64,000 bases of DNA from Sphingomonadales bacterium UBA6171 (GTDB lineage: Bacteria; Pseudomonadota; Alphaproteobacteria; Sphingomonadales; Sphingomonadaceae). The notes under the pieces were generated by a model, which saw nothing but the letters and a program-made list of their open reading frames with translations, had not been told where the DNA came from and searched no databases. The DNA is taken from the NCBI GenBank assembly GCA_002422985.1, contig DITZ01000048.1:23812-87811 (forward strand). The letters are read 5' to 3'. Position numbers and translations under genes: made by a program. Of this stretch, positions 34,568 through 42,155 are shown piece after piece. Numbering within the stretch: the first letter of the stretch is position 1; every line of letters begins with the position of its first letter.

Positions 34568-35845
34568 TCAACGGGCGTGCAGCCGCACCGGCAGCTTTGT
34601 GATCCCCCGCACAAAGTTCGAGAGCAGGCGCTCCGGCTCGCCGGTCACTTCGATTTTCCTGAAACGCTTGTGAATCTCTTCCCAGACGATCCGCAATTGC
34701 AGTTCCGCCAGCCTGTTGCCCATGCAGCGATGGATGCCAAAGCCGAAGGACAGATGATGGCGCGGGTTCTGGCGGTCGATGATGAACTGGTCAGCCCGGT
34801 CGATGACCGTATCATCGCGGTTGCCCGACAGATACCACATCACCACCTTCTCGCCCTTGCGGATCTGTTTGCCGCCAATCTCCCAGTCCTGCAACGCCGT
34901 GCGGCGCATATGGGTCAGCGGCGTCTGCCAGCGGATGATCTCCGGCACCATGCTGGCGATCAGCGATGGATCGTCATTCAGCTTGCGATATTCATCGGGG
35001 TTCTGATTGAGCGCCAGCACACCGCCGCTGATCGAATTGCGCGTTGTGTCATTGCCGCCCACGATCAGCAGCAGCAGATTGCCCAGAAATTCAAGGAAGG
35101 GCATATTCTGTGTCGCCGGCGAATGCGCCATGATGGAAATCAGGTCATTCTTTGGTTCCTCATTGACGCGCTGGTCCCACAGGCCCTTGAAATACATCGC
35201 GCATTCGATGAGCTCCTGGCGCCGCGCCTCATAGGATTCAACGATGCCGGTTTCCGGTGCGGCCGTTGTGATGTCGGACCAGCGCGTGAGCTTGCGCCGC
35301 TCCTCCCACGGGAAGTCGAACAGGGTTGCAAGCGTCATGGTGGTCAATTCGATCGAGACCTTGTCGACCCAGTCAATATCCTCGCCCACCGGCAGATCAT
35401 CGAGGATCTGGCACGCCCGTTCGCGGATTGTCGGCTCAAGCAACAGCAGATTGGACGGCGCGACCGCGGGGCTGACCGCCTTTCGCTGCTGGTCATGCTT
35501 GGGCGGGTCCATGGCGATGAACATTTCAAGCTCAAGCGCGCCTTCCACCGAATGCATGTCCTGAATGGCGATGCCGCCGAGCTTCGCCTCCGACGAAAAG
35601 ACCTTGTGGTTGGTTTCTACAGCCATGATGTCGTTGAACTTGGTGATCGACCAATAAGGCCCGACATAGCTTTCGCGGCAATAATGGACCGGCTCCTCCT
35701 TGCGCAGCCGGTCGAAGAACAGGCCGATCGTATCCTTCTGATAAAGGCTCGGCCGCGCGACATCGATATCCCCGATCGGAATGGTCGCGATTTTTTCGGC
35801 CGTGTCCGGCTCCATCATATCCGGCTCTATCGTGTCGGTGCTCAT
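34568..35845 (-). CDS. cytochrome P450, CYP153-like
   Basis: The 425-residue P450 has the I-helix 'LLIVGGNDTTRNS' (about 261-273), the ExxR in 'PEIIRWQTPLTHMRRTA' (about 303-319), and the heme loop 'FGFGIHRCMGNRLAELQLR' (Cys near 371). The combination GGNDTTRNS, 'GNRDD' and 'HRCMGNRLAELQLRI' is typical of the CYP153 family, established terminal hydroxylases of alkanes and related chains. With a ferredoxin next door and two dehydrogenases behind, it probably starts the oxidation of an alkyl side chain. It is divergent from the GntR gene at 36087. Confidence 0.9.
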   Translation of the reverse strand: MSTDTIEPDMMEPDTAEKIATIPIGDIDVARPSLYQKDTIGLFFDRLRKEEPVHYCRESYVGPYWSITKFNDIMAVETNHKVFSSEAKLGGIAIQDMHSVEGALELEMFIAMDPPKHDQQRKAVSPAVAPSNLLLLEPTIRERACQILDDLPVGEDIDWVDKVSIELTTMTLATLFDFPWEERRKLTRWSDITTAAPETGIVESYEARRQELIECAMYFKGLWDQRVNEEPKNDLISIMAHSPATQNMPFLEFLGNLLLLIVGGNDTTRNSISGGVLALNQNPDEYRKLNDDPSLIASMVPEIIRWQTPLTHMRRTALQDWEIGGKQIRKGEKVVMWYLSGNRDDTVIDRADQFIIDRQNPRHHLSFGFGIHRCMGNRLAELQLRIVWEEIHKRFRKIEVTGEPERLLSNFVRGITKLPVRLHAR

Positions 35846-36005
35846 GTCCTGTCCTCCATCCCCGTCAGGCCCTGGCCTGCCCCATCCGGCCCCGTCCCAT
35901 CAGGCTCCATCCCCATCCGGCAGATCCGCCACTATCCGGAACGGTAAATGTTTCGCGCTGGTGGGTCAAGAAACCTTATACTGTTTTTCACCACCTTGAG
36001 TCGCG

Positions 36006-36024
36006 CCATGGACTTTATACATGG
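36006..36024. promoter_or_regulatory. inverted repeat CCATG-N9-CATGG, candidate operator
   Basis: CCATG (36006-36010) and CATGG (36020-36024) flank an AT-rich 9-base centre. The repeat extends outwards as GCG/CGC with one extra base on the right. It lies in the 241-bp region between the divergent P450 and GntR genes, where an FCD-type GntR regulator would be expected to bind. No other feature of that region stands out. Confidence 0.35.
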
Positions 36025-36086
36025 ACGCTGGACATATCAACGGATTAACCCTTATAAGCATTCCATCAAAGGAGCGACTCCCAGAG

Positions 36087-36827
36087 ATGCAGCCGAAGGT
36101 CGATGACGCGAAAAAAACCAAGCGTGCGCTGACGCTTGCGCAGGACATTGTTCGCGATATCGAAGCCGGCGCCCATGTGGCCGGCGACCGGTTGCCGCGC
36201 GAGGACGAGATGCTGGCGCGCTATGAAGTCGCCAGGGCGACCCTGCGCGAAGCGCTCCGCTTTCTTGAACTTCAGGGTGTCATCCATCTGCAATTGGGCC
36301 GCGGCGGCGGGCCGGTGGTGGCGCGCCCGCAAACCGGCGATTTCGCCAGCAGTTTCTCGCTGATCCTGCATTTCATGGAGGCGGACCTGAGGGGCCTGCT
36401 GGAATTGCGCGAGGCGATCGCGCCCGATGTTGCGGCCTATGCTGCGCAGCGCGCGACCACGGCCGATCTGAGCGCGCTTGCCGATTGCCTGAACGAGCTG
36501 GAGCATAATGCGGCCGGAAGCCGGTTCGAGGAGCTGAACCGCCGCTTTCACGACATGCTCGGCTGGGCCAGCGGCAATCCGCTCTTCGGCCTGCTGACCT
36601 CCACCATGCATTTGCTGACCCGCGAATTCTCGCGCTCGCTGGGCTATTCGGCGCAGGAACGGGCGGTCCAGCTGCGATTCCTGCGCCATGTGCTCGAAGC
36701 CGTGCGCACCGGCGATGCCGTCGCGGCCCGGCACGCCATGGCCCGTCTGGTGGCCGGCTCGGCCACCTATCTTGCCGAAAGAAGCCCCGAGCTCGTATCC
36801 CAGAAGGTCCGGTGGGGCCAGATATAA
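36087..36827 (+). CDS. GntR-family regulator, FCD (FadR) subfamily
   Basis: The 246-residue protein has a winged helix (about 20-85: 'RLPREDEMLARYEVARATLREALRFLELQGV') and an FCD effector domain ('LLELREAIAPDVAAYAAQRA', 'FHDMLGWASGNPLF'). ATG 36087 is chosen as the family N-terminus; AAGGAG lies 12 bases upstream, rather far, and ATG 36021 is a longer alternative. It sits between the divergent P450 operon and the co-directional cluster 36922-43769, so it may control both. The last codons fall inside the CAGATATAA repeat array. Confidence 0.9.
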   Translation: MQPKVDDAKKTKRALTLAQDIVRDIEAGAHVAGDRLPREDEMLARYEVARATLREALRFLELQGVIHLQLGRGGGPVVARPQTGDFASSFSLILHFMEADLRGLLELREAIAPDVAAYAAQRATTADLSALADCLNELEHNAAGSRFEELNRRFHDMLGWASGNPLFGLLTSTMHLLTREFSRSLGYSAQERAVQLRFLRHVLEAVRTGDAVAARHAMARLVAGSATYLAERSPELVSQKVRWGQI

Positions 36828-36879
36828 CAGGCCAGATATAACAGAGCAGATTATAGCAGATATAACAGCAGATATAAAA
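36819..36879 (+). repeat. five-copy CAGATATAACAG repeat array
   Basis: Copies of CAGATATAACAG start at 36819, 36833 and 36857 (exact), with variants CAGATTATAG at 36847 and CAGATATAAAA at 36869. Spacing is 14, 14, 10 and 12 bp, about one helical turn each. The first copy includes the stop codon of the GntR gene. The array lies 43 bp before the nitronate-monooxygenase-like gene. It may be a multi-site operator or a slippage-born minisatellite. Confidence 0.8.
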
Positions 36880-36921
36880 ACGGGCGCCGGTAAAAAGGCG
36901 CGGGATGGAGGAGGCAGAATA

Positions 36922-38064
36922 ATGGCGCTCAAAAGCCGCATCTGTGAGATTCTCGGGATCGAATATCCGATCCTTCTGGCCGGAATGGGCGGGGCGAGCG
37001 TTCCCGCGCTCGCAGCCGCGGTATCCAATGCCGGGGGGCTTGGCGTTCTCGGCGCGGCGGCCTGCTCGCCGGACCAGTTGCGCAGCTGGATCCGCCAGAC
37101 CCGCGAGATGACCGACAAGCCGTTCGGGGTCGATACGCTGCTGCCGGCCTCCGTCCGGCGCGGTTCGGCACCGCAAAGCGGCGGCGCGCCGGAAAACCCG
37201 ATGGCCCTGCTCGACGACTACCGGCAGTTCACCCGCGAGTTCATGGAGCGCGAGCATCTGCCCGCCGTCGATGCCGCCATGGCCATGCGCGCGGCGGGCG
37301 CGCCGGAAATGGGCAAGCGCGGGCCGCAACTGTTCTCGCGGGAATTTTTCGAGGCGCAGATGGAAGTGGTGATCGAGGAAAAGGTGCCGGTCTATGCCGC
37401 GGGCCTTGGCAATCCCGAACCATGGATGGACCGGCTTCATGCCAATGGCACCAAGGTCATGGCGGTCATCGGCAAGGTGAAGCACGCCCGGCAGGTGGTC
37501 GATTCCGGCATCGACCTGATTGTGGCGCAGGGTCATGATGGCGGCGGCCACAATTCCCCCATCGGAACCTTCTCGCTGATTCCGCAGGTGGTTGATGCGG
37601 TGGGCGATCGGGTGCCGGTGATCGGTGCGGGCGGAATCGCCGATGGCCGCGGGGTCGCCGCGGCGATGATGCTGGGAGCCGATGGCGCGTGGATCGGCTC
37701 GGCGTTCCTGGCAACCGATGAAGCCGGCATCGAACGGTTCCAGAAGGAGGCAATCGTCGAAAGCGTTGATGCGGATACGGTCGTCAGCCGCTCGCTGACC
37801 GGCAAGCCGGCGCGCATGATCCGCAACAAATGGGCCGATGCCTGGGTTGCGGCGGGCAAGGAGCCGCTTCCCATGCCCTACCAGTCGATGATTTCAGGGC
37901 CGGTCATGGCCGCGGGCATCAAGGCTGAGCGCAAGGACATCTACCCCGGCTTCGCGGGTCAGGGCATCGGCCTGATCGGCGCGATCCGCCCGGCCGCGGA
38001 GGTGATGCGCGATCTGGTGGAGGGGGCCGAAAGGGCGCTGGCCGCTGCCAGATTCTATGCCTGA
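36922..38064 (+). CDS. nitronate monooxygenase-like flavoprotein
   Basis: The 380-residue FMN TIM-barrel protein of the 2-nitropropane dioxygenase family has 'GIEYPILLAGMGGAS' (about 12-26), 'VAQGHDGGGHNSPIGTFSLIP' (about 197-217), 'VIGAGGIADGRGVAAAMMLGADGAWIGSAFL' in the phosphate-binding region (about 233-263). GGAGGAGG precedes ATG 36922. Members include true nitronate monooxygenases, FabK-type enoyl reductases and IpdC, the steroid ring C/D flavoprotein of actinobacteria. In this CoA-ester context an IpdC- or enoyl-reductase-like role on a CoA thioester is more likely than nitronate oxidation, but this is inference. Confidence 0.85.
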   Translation: MALKSRICEILGIEYPILLAGMGGASVPALAAAVSNAGGLGVLGAAACSPDQLRSWIRQTREMTDKPFGVDTLLPASVRRGSAPQSGGAPENPMALLDDYRQFTREFMEREHLPAVDAAMAMRAAGAPEMGKRGPQLFSREFFEAQMEVVIEEKVPVYAAGLGNPEPWMDRLHANGTKVMAVIGKVKHARQVVDSGIDLIVAQGHDGGGHNSPIGTFSLIPQVVDAVGDRVPVIGAGGIADGRGVAAAMMLGADGAWIGSAFLATDEAGIERFQKEAIVESVDADTVVSRSLTGKPARMIRNKWADAWVAAGKEPLPMPYQSMISGPVMAAGIKAERKDIYPGFAGQGIGLIGAIRPAAEVMRDLVEGAERALAAARFYA

Positions 38065-38088
38065 CCGGCGGCAAGACAGGGACGCGGC

Positions 38089-39279
38089 ATGAACCGTTCA
38101 CACAGCATTTCCTTTGCCGACAAAGCCGCCATAACCGGCGTGGGCGAAACCGCATTCGTCAAGGGCACCGAACGCACCGCGGTGGACATGATGCTCGACG
38201 CGTCGCGCCGGGCCATCGCCGATGCCGGGCTGAAGCCATCCGATATCGACGGCATGGTGCCACCGCCGATCTATACGACGTCGGAGGAAATGGCCGCCAA
38301 TCTCGGCATCGATGTGCTGCGCTATGCGGCCACCGTGCATATGGGCGGCGCCAGTCCGACGACGGCGCTGCAGAATGCGGCAATGGCAATCGCCAGCGGC
38401 CTTTGCGATCATGTGCTCGTAACGCTGGGCTGGAACGGCTATTCCGCGCTCAGGCCCAAGCCGGGTGCCCCGCCCACCCGGCCGATGAACATGAACACGC
38501 TGACCAATACCATCCAGGGCTATTATATCCCCTATGGCGTGTTCCTGCCGGTGCAGATGTATGCCTGGCTGGCGACGCGCCATTCGAAGCTCTATGGCGT
38601 CGGCGCGGATGCGATGGCGGCCGTGGCGCTTACCTGCCGCCGTCATGCGCAGTTGAATCCGCGCGCCTTTACCTATGGTCGCGAACTGGATGCGCAAACC
38701 TATCATTCGGCGCGCTGGATATCCGAGCCTTTCCGCCTCTACGACTGCTGCCTTGAAACCGATGGCGCCTGCGCGGTCGTCATCTCGCGCATGGATCGGG
38801 CCAGAGACATGCCGCATGTGCCCGTCAGCATCGCCGGCGCCGCCGAAGGCCACCCCTATCCCGCCGACGACATCCCGTCCCGGCCCGACCCCTTCAAGAT
38901 CGGTCTCAGCTATGCCGCCCCGCGCGCCTTCGACATGGCCGGCGTCACCCGCGCGGACATGGACTTTCTGCAAATCTATGATTGCTTCACCTATGTCGTA
39001 TTGCTGCAACTCGAAGCGCTGGGCTATTGCGAACCGGGCGGACAATCCGAATTCGTCGCCAATGGCCAGATCGAGCTGGGCGGACGCTTTCCGATCAACA
39101 CCCATGGCGGCCTGCTGAGCGAAGCGCATGTCTGGGGCCTCAATCATATCGTGGAGGCCGTGCGCCAACTGCGCCACGACTGCGGCGAGCGTCAGGTGCC
39201 GGGGGCGCAGACCGGGCTGGTAACCGGATGGGGCGATCTCGGCGACGGCAGCATCGCCATCCTCAGGAGGTTTGCATGA
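38089..39279 (+). CDS. thiolase-fold protein lacking nucleophile Cys (Ltp2-like aldolase candidate)
   Basis: This 396-residue thiolase-superfamily protein aligns with SCP-x/Ltp proteins. At the position of the thiolase nucleophile it reads '[15 protein letters not shown]' (83-97): Gly87 replaces Cys. The C-terminal loop is '[17 protein letters not shown]' near 340-356. Loss of the Cys together with an adjacent DUF35 protein is the arrangement known for Ltp2-ChsH2-type retro-aldolases, which cleave the C-C bond of a 3-hydroxyacyl-CoA in steroid side chains. It overlaps the DUF35 gene by 4 bp, so an equimolar complex is likely. Confidence 0.82.
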   Translation: MNRSHSISFADKAAITGVGETAFVKGTERTAVDMMLDASRRAIADAGLKPSDIDGMVPPPIYTTSEEMAANLGIDVLRYAATVHMGGASPTTALQNAAMAIASGLCDHVLVTLGWNGYSALRPKPGAPPTRPMNMNTLTNTIQGYYIPYGVFLPVQMYAWLATRHSKLYGVGADAMAAVALTCRRHAQLNPRAFTYGRELDAQTYHSARWISEPFRLYDCCLETDGACAVVISRMDRARDMPHVPVSIAGAAEGHPYPADDIPSRPDPFKIGLSYAAPRAFDMAGVTRADMDFLQIYDCFTYVVLLQLEALGYCEPGGQSEFVANGQIELGGRFPINTHGGLLSEAHVWGLNHIVEAVRQLRHDCGERQVPGAQTGLVTGWGDLGDGSIAILRRFA

Positions 39280-39749
39280 GCGACGAGCGCGATCTGCCCC
39301 CCAAAATGCGGCGCGCGGACCAGAATGGCGCGCAGAAAGCACCGCCCAAGCCGCTGCCGCGCCCGCAGGACCCGGTCGAACGGGAATTCTGGAAGCGGTG
39401 CCAGGACGGCCATCTCTATTTCCAGCGTTGTGGCGGTTGCGGCCGCTTCCGCCACCTGCCGCGCTATATGTGCGCGGGGTGCGGCTCGCCGGAATTTTCC
39501 TGGGAACGCAGCAGCGGCAAAGGCATCCTCTTTTCCTGGACCATCACCCACCAGGCTCTCCACCCGGCATTTGCCGACGAAATCCCCTTTGTGGCGGCGG
39601 TGGTGGAACTGGAAGAGGGCGTGCGCATGGCCACGCGGCTGATTGATTGCGATCATGAGAGGCTTGAACTCGACCTGCCGGTGGAAGTGGATTTCGAACT
39701 GATCGGGACGGACTTCCGCCTGCCGGTTTTCCGCCTGTGTGAAAGATAG
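39276..39749 (+). CDS. Zn-ribbon/OB-fold DUF35 protein, thiolase-fold partner
   Basis: The 157-residue protein has an N-terminal helix and a complete four-Cys zinc ribbon: '[11 protein letters not shown]' and 'CAGCGSPEF' (Cys pairs near 52/55 and 66/69). The OB fold follows: '[22 protein letters not shown]' cut from about 80 to 101, and '[19 protein letters not shown]'. AGGAGG (39265-39270) sits in front of ATG 39276, which overlaps the upstream stop. In known pairs this protein binds the CoA part of the substrate and completes the aldolase active site. Confidence 0.9.
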   Translation: MSDERDLPPKMRRADQNGAQKAPPKPLPRPQDPVEREFWKRCQDGHLYFQRCGGCGRFRHLPRYMCAGCGSPEFSWERSSGKGILFSWTITHQALHPAFADEIPFVAAVVELEEGVRMATRLIDCDHERLELDLPVEVDFELIGTDFRLPVFRLCER

Positions 39750-39756
39750 CAGCGCC

Positions 39757-41007
39757 ATGGATCTCGAATATGGACCCGAATATGATGCGTTCCGCCATGA
39801 GCTGCGCGCTTTCATCGACGCGCACCGCCATCTGGCGCCGCCTTCTGCCGATCGGGCGGCCAGACCCTCGCCGGCGTCGGTCGCCTGGCAAAAGCTGCTG
39901 ATCGCGCACGGCTATGCCGCGCGGACGATCCCGAAGGAATATGGCGGCTATGGCGCCGAGCCGGATATATTGAAATCGCGCATCATCGCGGAGGAATTTT
40001 CACGCGCCGGCGTGCCGGGCGGGCTGGCCAATCAGGGAATCTCGATGTTCGTGCCGACCCTGCTGGAGCTAGGCACCGAGGAACAGAAGCGGCGCTGGAT
40101 CGCGCCGACGCTGAAGGGCGAGGTCGTCTGGTGCCAGGGCTATTCCGAACCCGGTGCCGGGTCGGACCTTGCCAACCTCAAAACCAGCGCGCGGGTCGAA
40201 CAGGGTGAATTCGTCATCAATGGCCAGAAAATCTGGACCAGCACGGCAAAACAGGCCGACATGATCTTCTGCCTCGTCCGGACCGAAGCCGACGCGCCCA
40301 AACATAGCGGCATTTCCTACCTGATCTTTTCGATGGACACGCCCGGCATCGAGGTTCGCCCCCTGAAGACGATGACCGGGCACGCCGAGTTCAACGAGAC
40401 CTTCTTCACCGATGTGCGCGTGCCGGTGGACCAGATCGTCGGCCAGCGCGGACAGGGCTGGTTCGTCGCGAACGCCACCCTCGGCCATGAGCGCGGCATG
40501 CTGGGCGATCCAGATGCGCTCGAAAATCGGCTGCAGGCGCTGATCACGCTGATGCGCGAAGAGCGGATCGGACAAGATCGCGCCATCGACAATCCGCTGC
40601 TGCGCGACCGGCTGGTGGCGCTGCAAGCCGAAGTGGCGGCGATGAAATATAATGGGATGCGCATCCTGTCGAACAGCCTGCGGGGAGAGCCGGGCGGCAT
40701 GGCGAAGCTGATCGTCAAGCTGCAAAGCTGTGAGCTGGCGCACCAGATTTCCGCGCTGGCAATCGATGCTTTGGGCGAACTGGGCATTCTCTATCACCAC
40801 AGCCCGCGCGAACGCGACCGGGGGGCGTGGCAATGGAATTATATGTTCCAGCTCGGCCTCATCATCGGCGGCGGAACCGCGCAGATCCAGAAGAATATCA
40901 TCGCCGAACGCGGCCTCGACATGCCGCGCGAGCCGAAAGTGGCGAAGATTCCGGATGCGGGGCAGAAATCCACCGGCATGGCACGTCAGAAGCAGGGGGC
41001 AGACTGA
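39757..41007 (+). CDS. acyl-CoA dehydrogenase, large-subunit type
   Basis: The 416-residue protein shows 'WCQGYSEPGAGSDLANLKTSA' (about 125-145), 'INGQKIWTSTAKQADMIFCLV' (about 154-174) and 'GGGTAQIQKNIIAERGLDMP' near the C-terminus. The start is ATG 39757, 7 bp after the DUF35 stop; an in-frame GTG at 39739 would overlap that gene and add six residues. It is coupled to the next dehydrogenase by TGATG and is probably the large subunit of a heteromeric enzyme. Confidence 0.92.
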   Translation: MDLEYGPEYDAFRHELRAFIDAHRHLAPPSADRAARPSPASVAWQKLLIAHGYAARTIPKEYGGYGAEPDILKSRIIAEEFSRAGVPGGLANQGISMFVPTLLELGTEEQKRRWIAPTLKGEVVWCQGYSEPGAGSDLANLKTSARVEQGEFVINGQKIWTSTAKQADMIFCLVRTEADAPKHSGISYLIFSMDTPGIEVRPLKTMTGHAEFNETFFTDVRVPVDQIVGQRGQGWFVANATLGHERGMLGDPDALENRLQALITLMREERIGQDRAIDNPLLRDRLVALQAEVAAMKYNGMRILSNSLRGEPGGMAKLIVKLQSCELAHQISALAIDALGELGILYHHSPRERDRGAWQWNYMFQLGLIIGGGTAQIQKNIIAERGLDMPREPKVAKIPDAGQKSTGMARQKQGAD

Positions 41008-42098
41008 TGGATTTCGGACTTTCGCAGGACCAGCGGATGCTGCGCGACGCGGTTTCGCGCTGCCTTGCCGATCACTGCCCGCTCGACCATGTCCGCGAAT
41101 GTGCGGACCGGGACAGCACGTTCAGCGACAAGGTGCTGCACGCGCTGCACGCACTGGGAATAGCCGGGATGCTGGTTCCCGAAGCCTATGGCGGCCTCGG
41201 CATGACCCTGCTGGACGCGGCGGTGGTCGCGGAACAGCTCGCCTATGCGGTTGCCCCGGTGCCCTTTCTTGCCAGTCATGTTCTGGCCCCGATCGCGCTG
41301 AGCGAGGCCGGCAGCGCGGCGCAAAAGGCCCGGTGGCTGCCGAAGATCACAAGCGGCGCGGCGCGCATTGGTGTCGCGATTGCCGAGACCATCGAAGCGC
41401 GCGACGGCGCGGGGGTTGCTTCCACCGCCGGCAAGCTCAACGGCACCGCCTTGTTCTGCCTCGATTTCGAGGGTGCCGACGCCTATATTGTGGCCGACGC
41501 CGGCGGCAGGCTGCACCTCGTCGACGCCAAAGCCCCCGGGCTGGAGACCATCGCGCTGACGACCATCGATCGCACCCGCAGCGTCGGGGAATTGCGTTTC
41601 GAAGGGACCGGGGCGGAACCATTAATCGACGATGGCGGCGTTACAACCGCCCGGCTGCGGGATGCCGGCCGGGTGATCCTCGCCGCCGACAGCCTTGGCG
41701 CCGGCCAGGCCATGATCGAAAAATCTGTCGAATATGCCGGGCAGCGCGAACAGTTCGGCCGCCTGATCGGCAGTTTCCAGGCGGTGAAGCATATGTGCGC
41801 CGAGATGGCCGCCCGGCATGAACCCTGCCGCTCGCTCGTCTGGTATGCCGCCCATGCGTTTGACGCGATGCCCCAGGAAGCCGCGCTCGTCGCCTGCCAT
41901 GCGAAATCCCACACCGGCGAAGTCCATCGATTTGTCGCCCGCACGTCCACCGAAGTGCATGGCGGCATGGGCTTCACCGACCTGCTTGGCCTGCATTATT
42001 GGTTCAAACGGATCGGCTTTGACCGGCAGGTGCTGGGCGGGCCGGAAACGGTGCGGGCCGAGGCGGCGGCACTGCAAGGCTGGACCAAAGCCGCCTGA
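41007..42098 (+). CDS. acyl-CoA dehydrogenase, small-subunit type
   Basis: The 363-residue protein starts MDFGLSQDQRMLRDAVSRCL. It has 'YAGQREQFGRLIGSFQAVKHMCAEMA' cut into the C-terminal helices (about 242-267) and 'EVHGGMGFTDLLGLHYWFKR' (about 317-336). The flavin segments of the N-terminal half are weak, as expected for a second subunit. ATG 41007 overlaps the upstream stop (TGATG). It is followed 57 bp later by the CoA ligase. Confidence 0.9.
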   Translation: MDFGLSQDQRMLRDAVSRCLADHCPLDHVRECADRDSTFSDKVLHALHALGIAGMLVPEAYGGLGMTLLDAAVVAEQLAYAVAPVPFLASHVLAPIALSEAGSAAQKARWLPKITSGAARIGVAIAETIEARDGAGVASTAGKLNGTALFCLDFEGADAYIVADAGGRLHLVDAKAPGLETIALTTIDRTRSVGELRFEGTGAEPLIDDGGVTTARLRDAGRVILAADSLGAGQAMIEKSVEYAGQREQFGRLIGSFQAVKHMCAEMAARHEPCRSLVWYAAHAFDAMPQEAALVACHAKSHTGEVHRFVARTSTEVHGGMGFTDLLGLHYWFKRIGFDRQVLGGPETVRAEAAALQGWTKAA

Positions 42099-42155
42099 TT
42101 TACTGCCGGGAGACGTGCGCGTGAGACGCCGCCCCGCCGGGAGAGGAGAAGCGAT

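Noticed and set aside
34577..35947. 456-codon plus-strand frame over the CYP153-like gene
   Set aside because: Antisense shadow; the P450 heme and I-helix motifs are on the minus strand.
36819..36879. CRISPR array
   Set aside because: The units are about 12 bp with no unique 30-bp spacers; direct repeats only.
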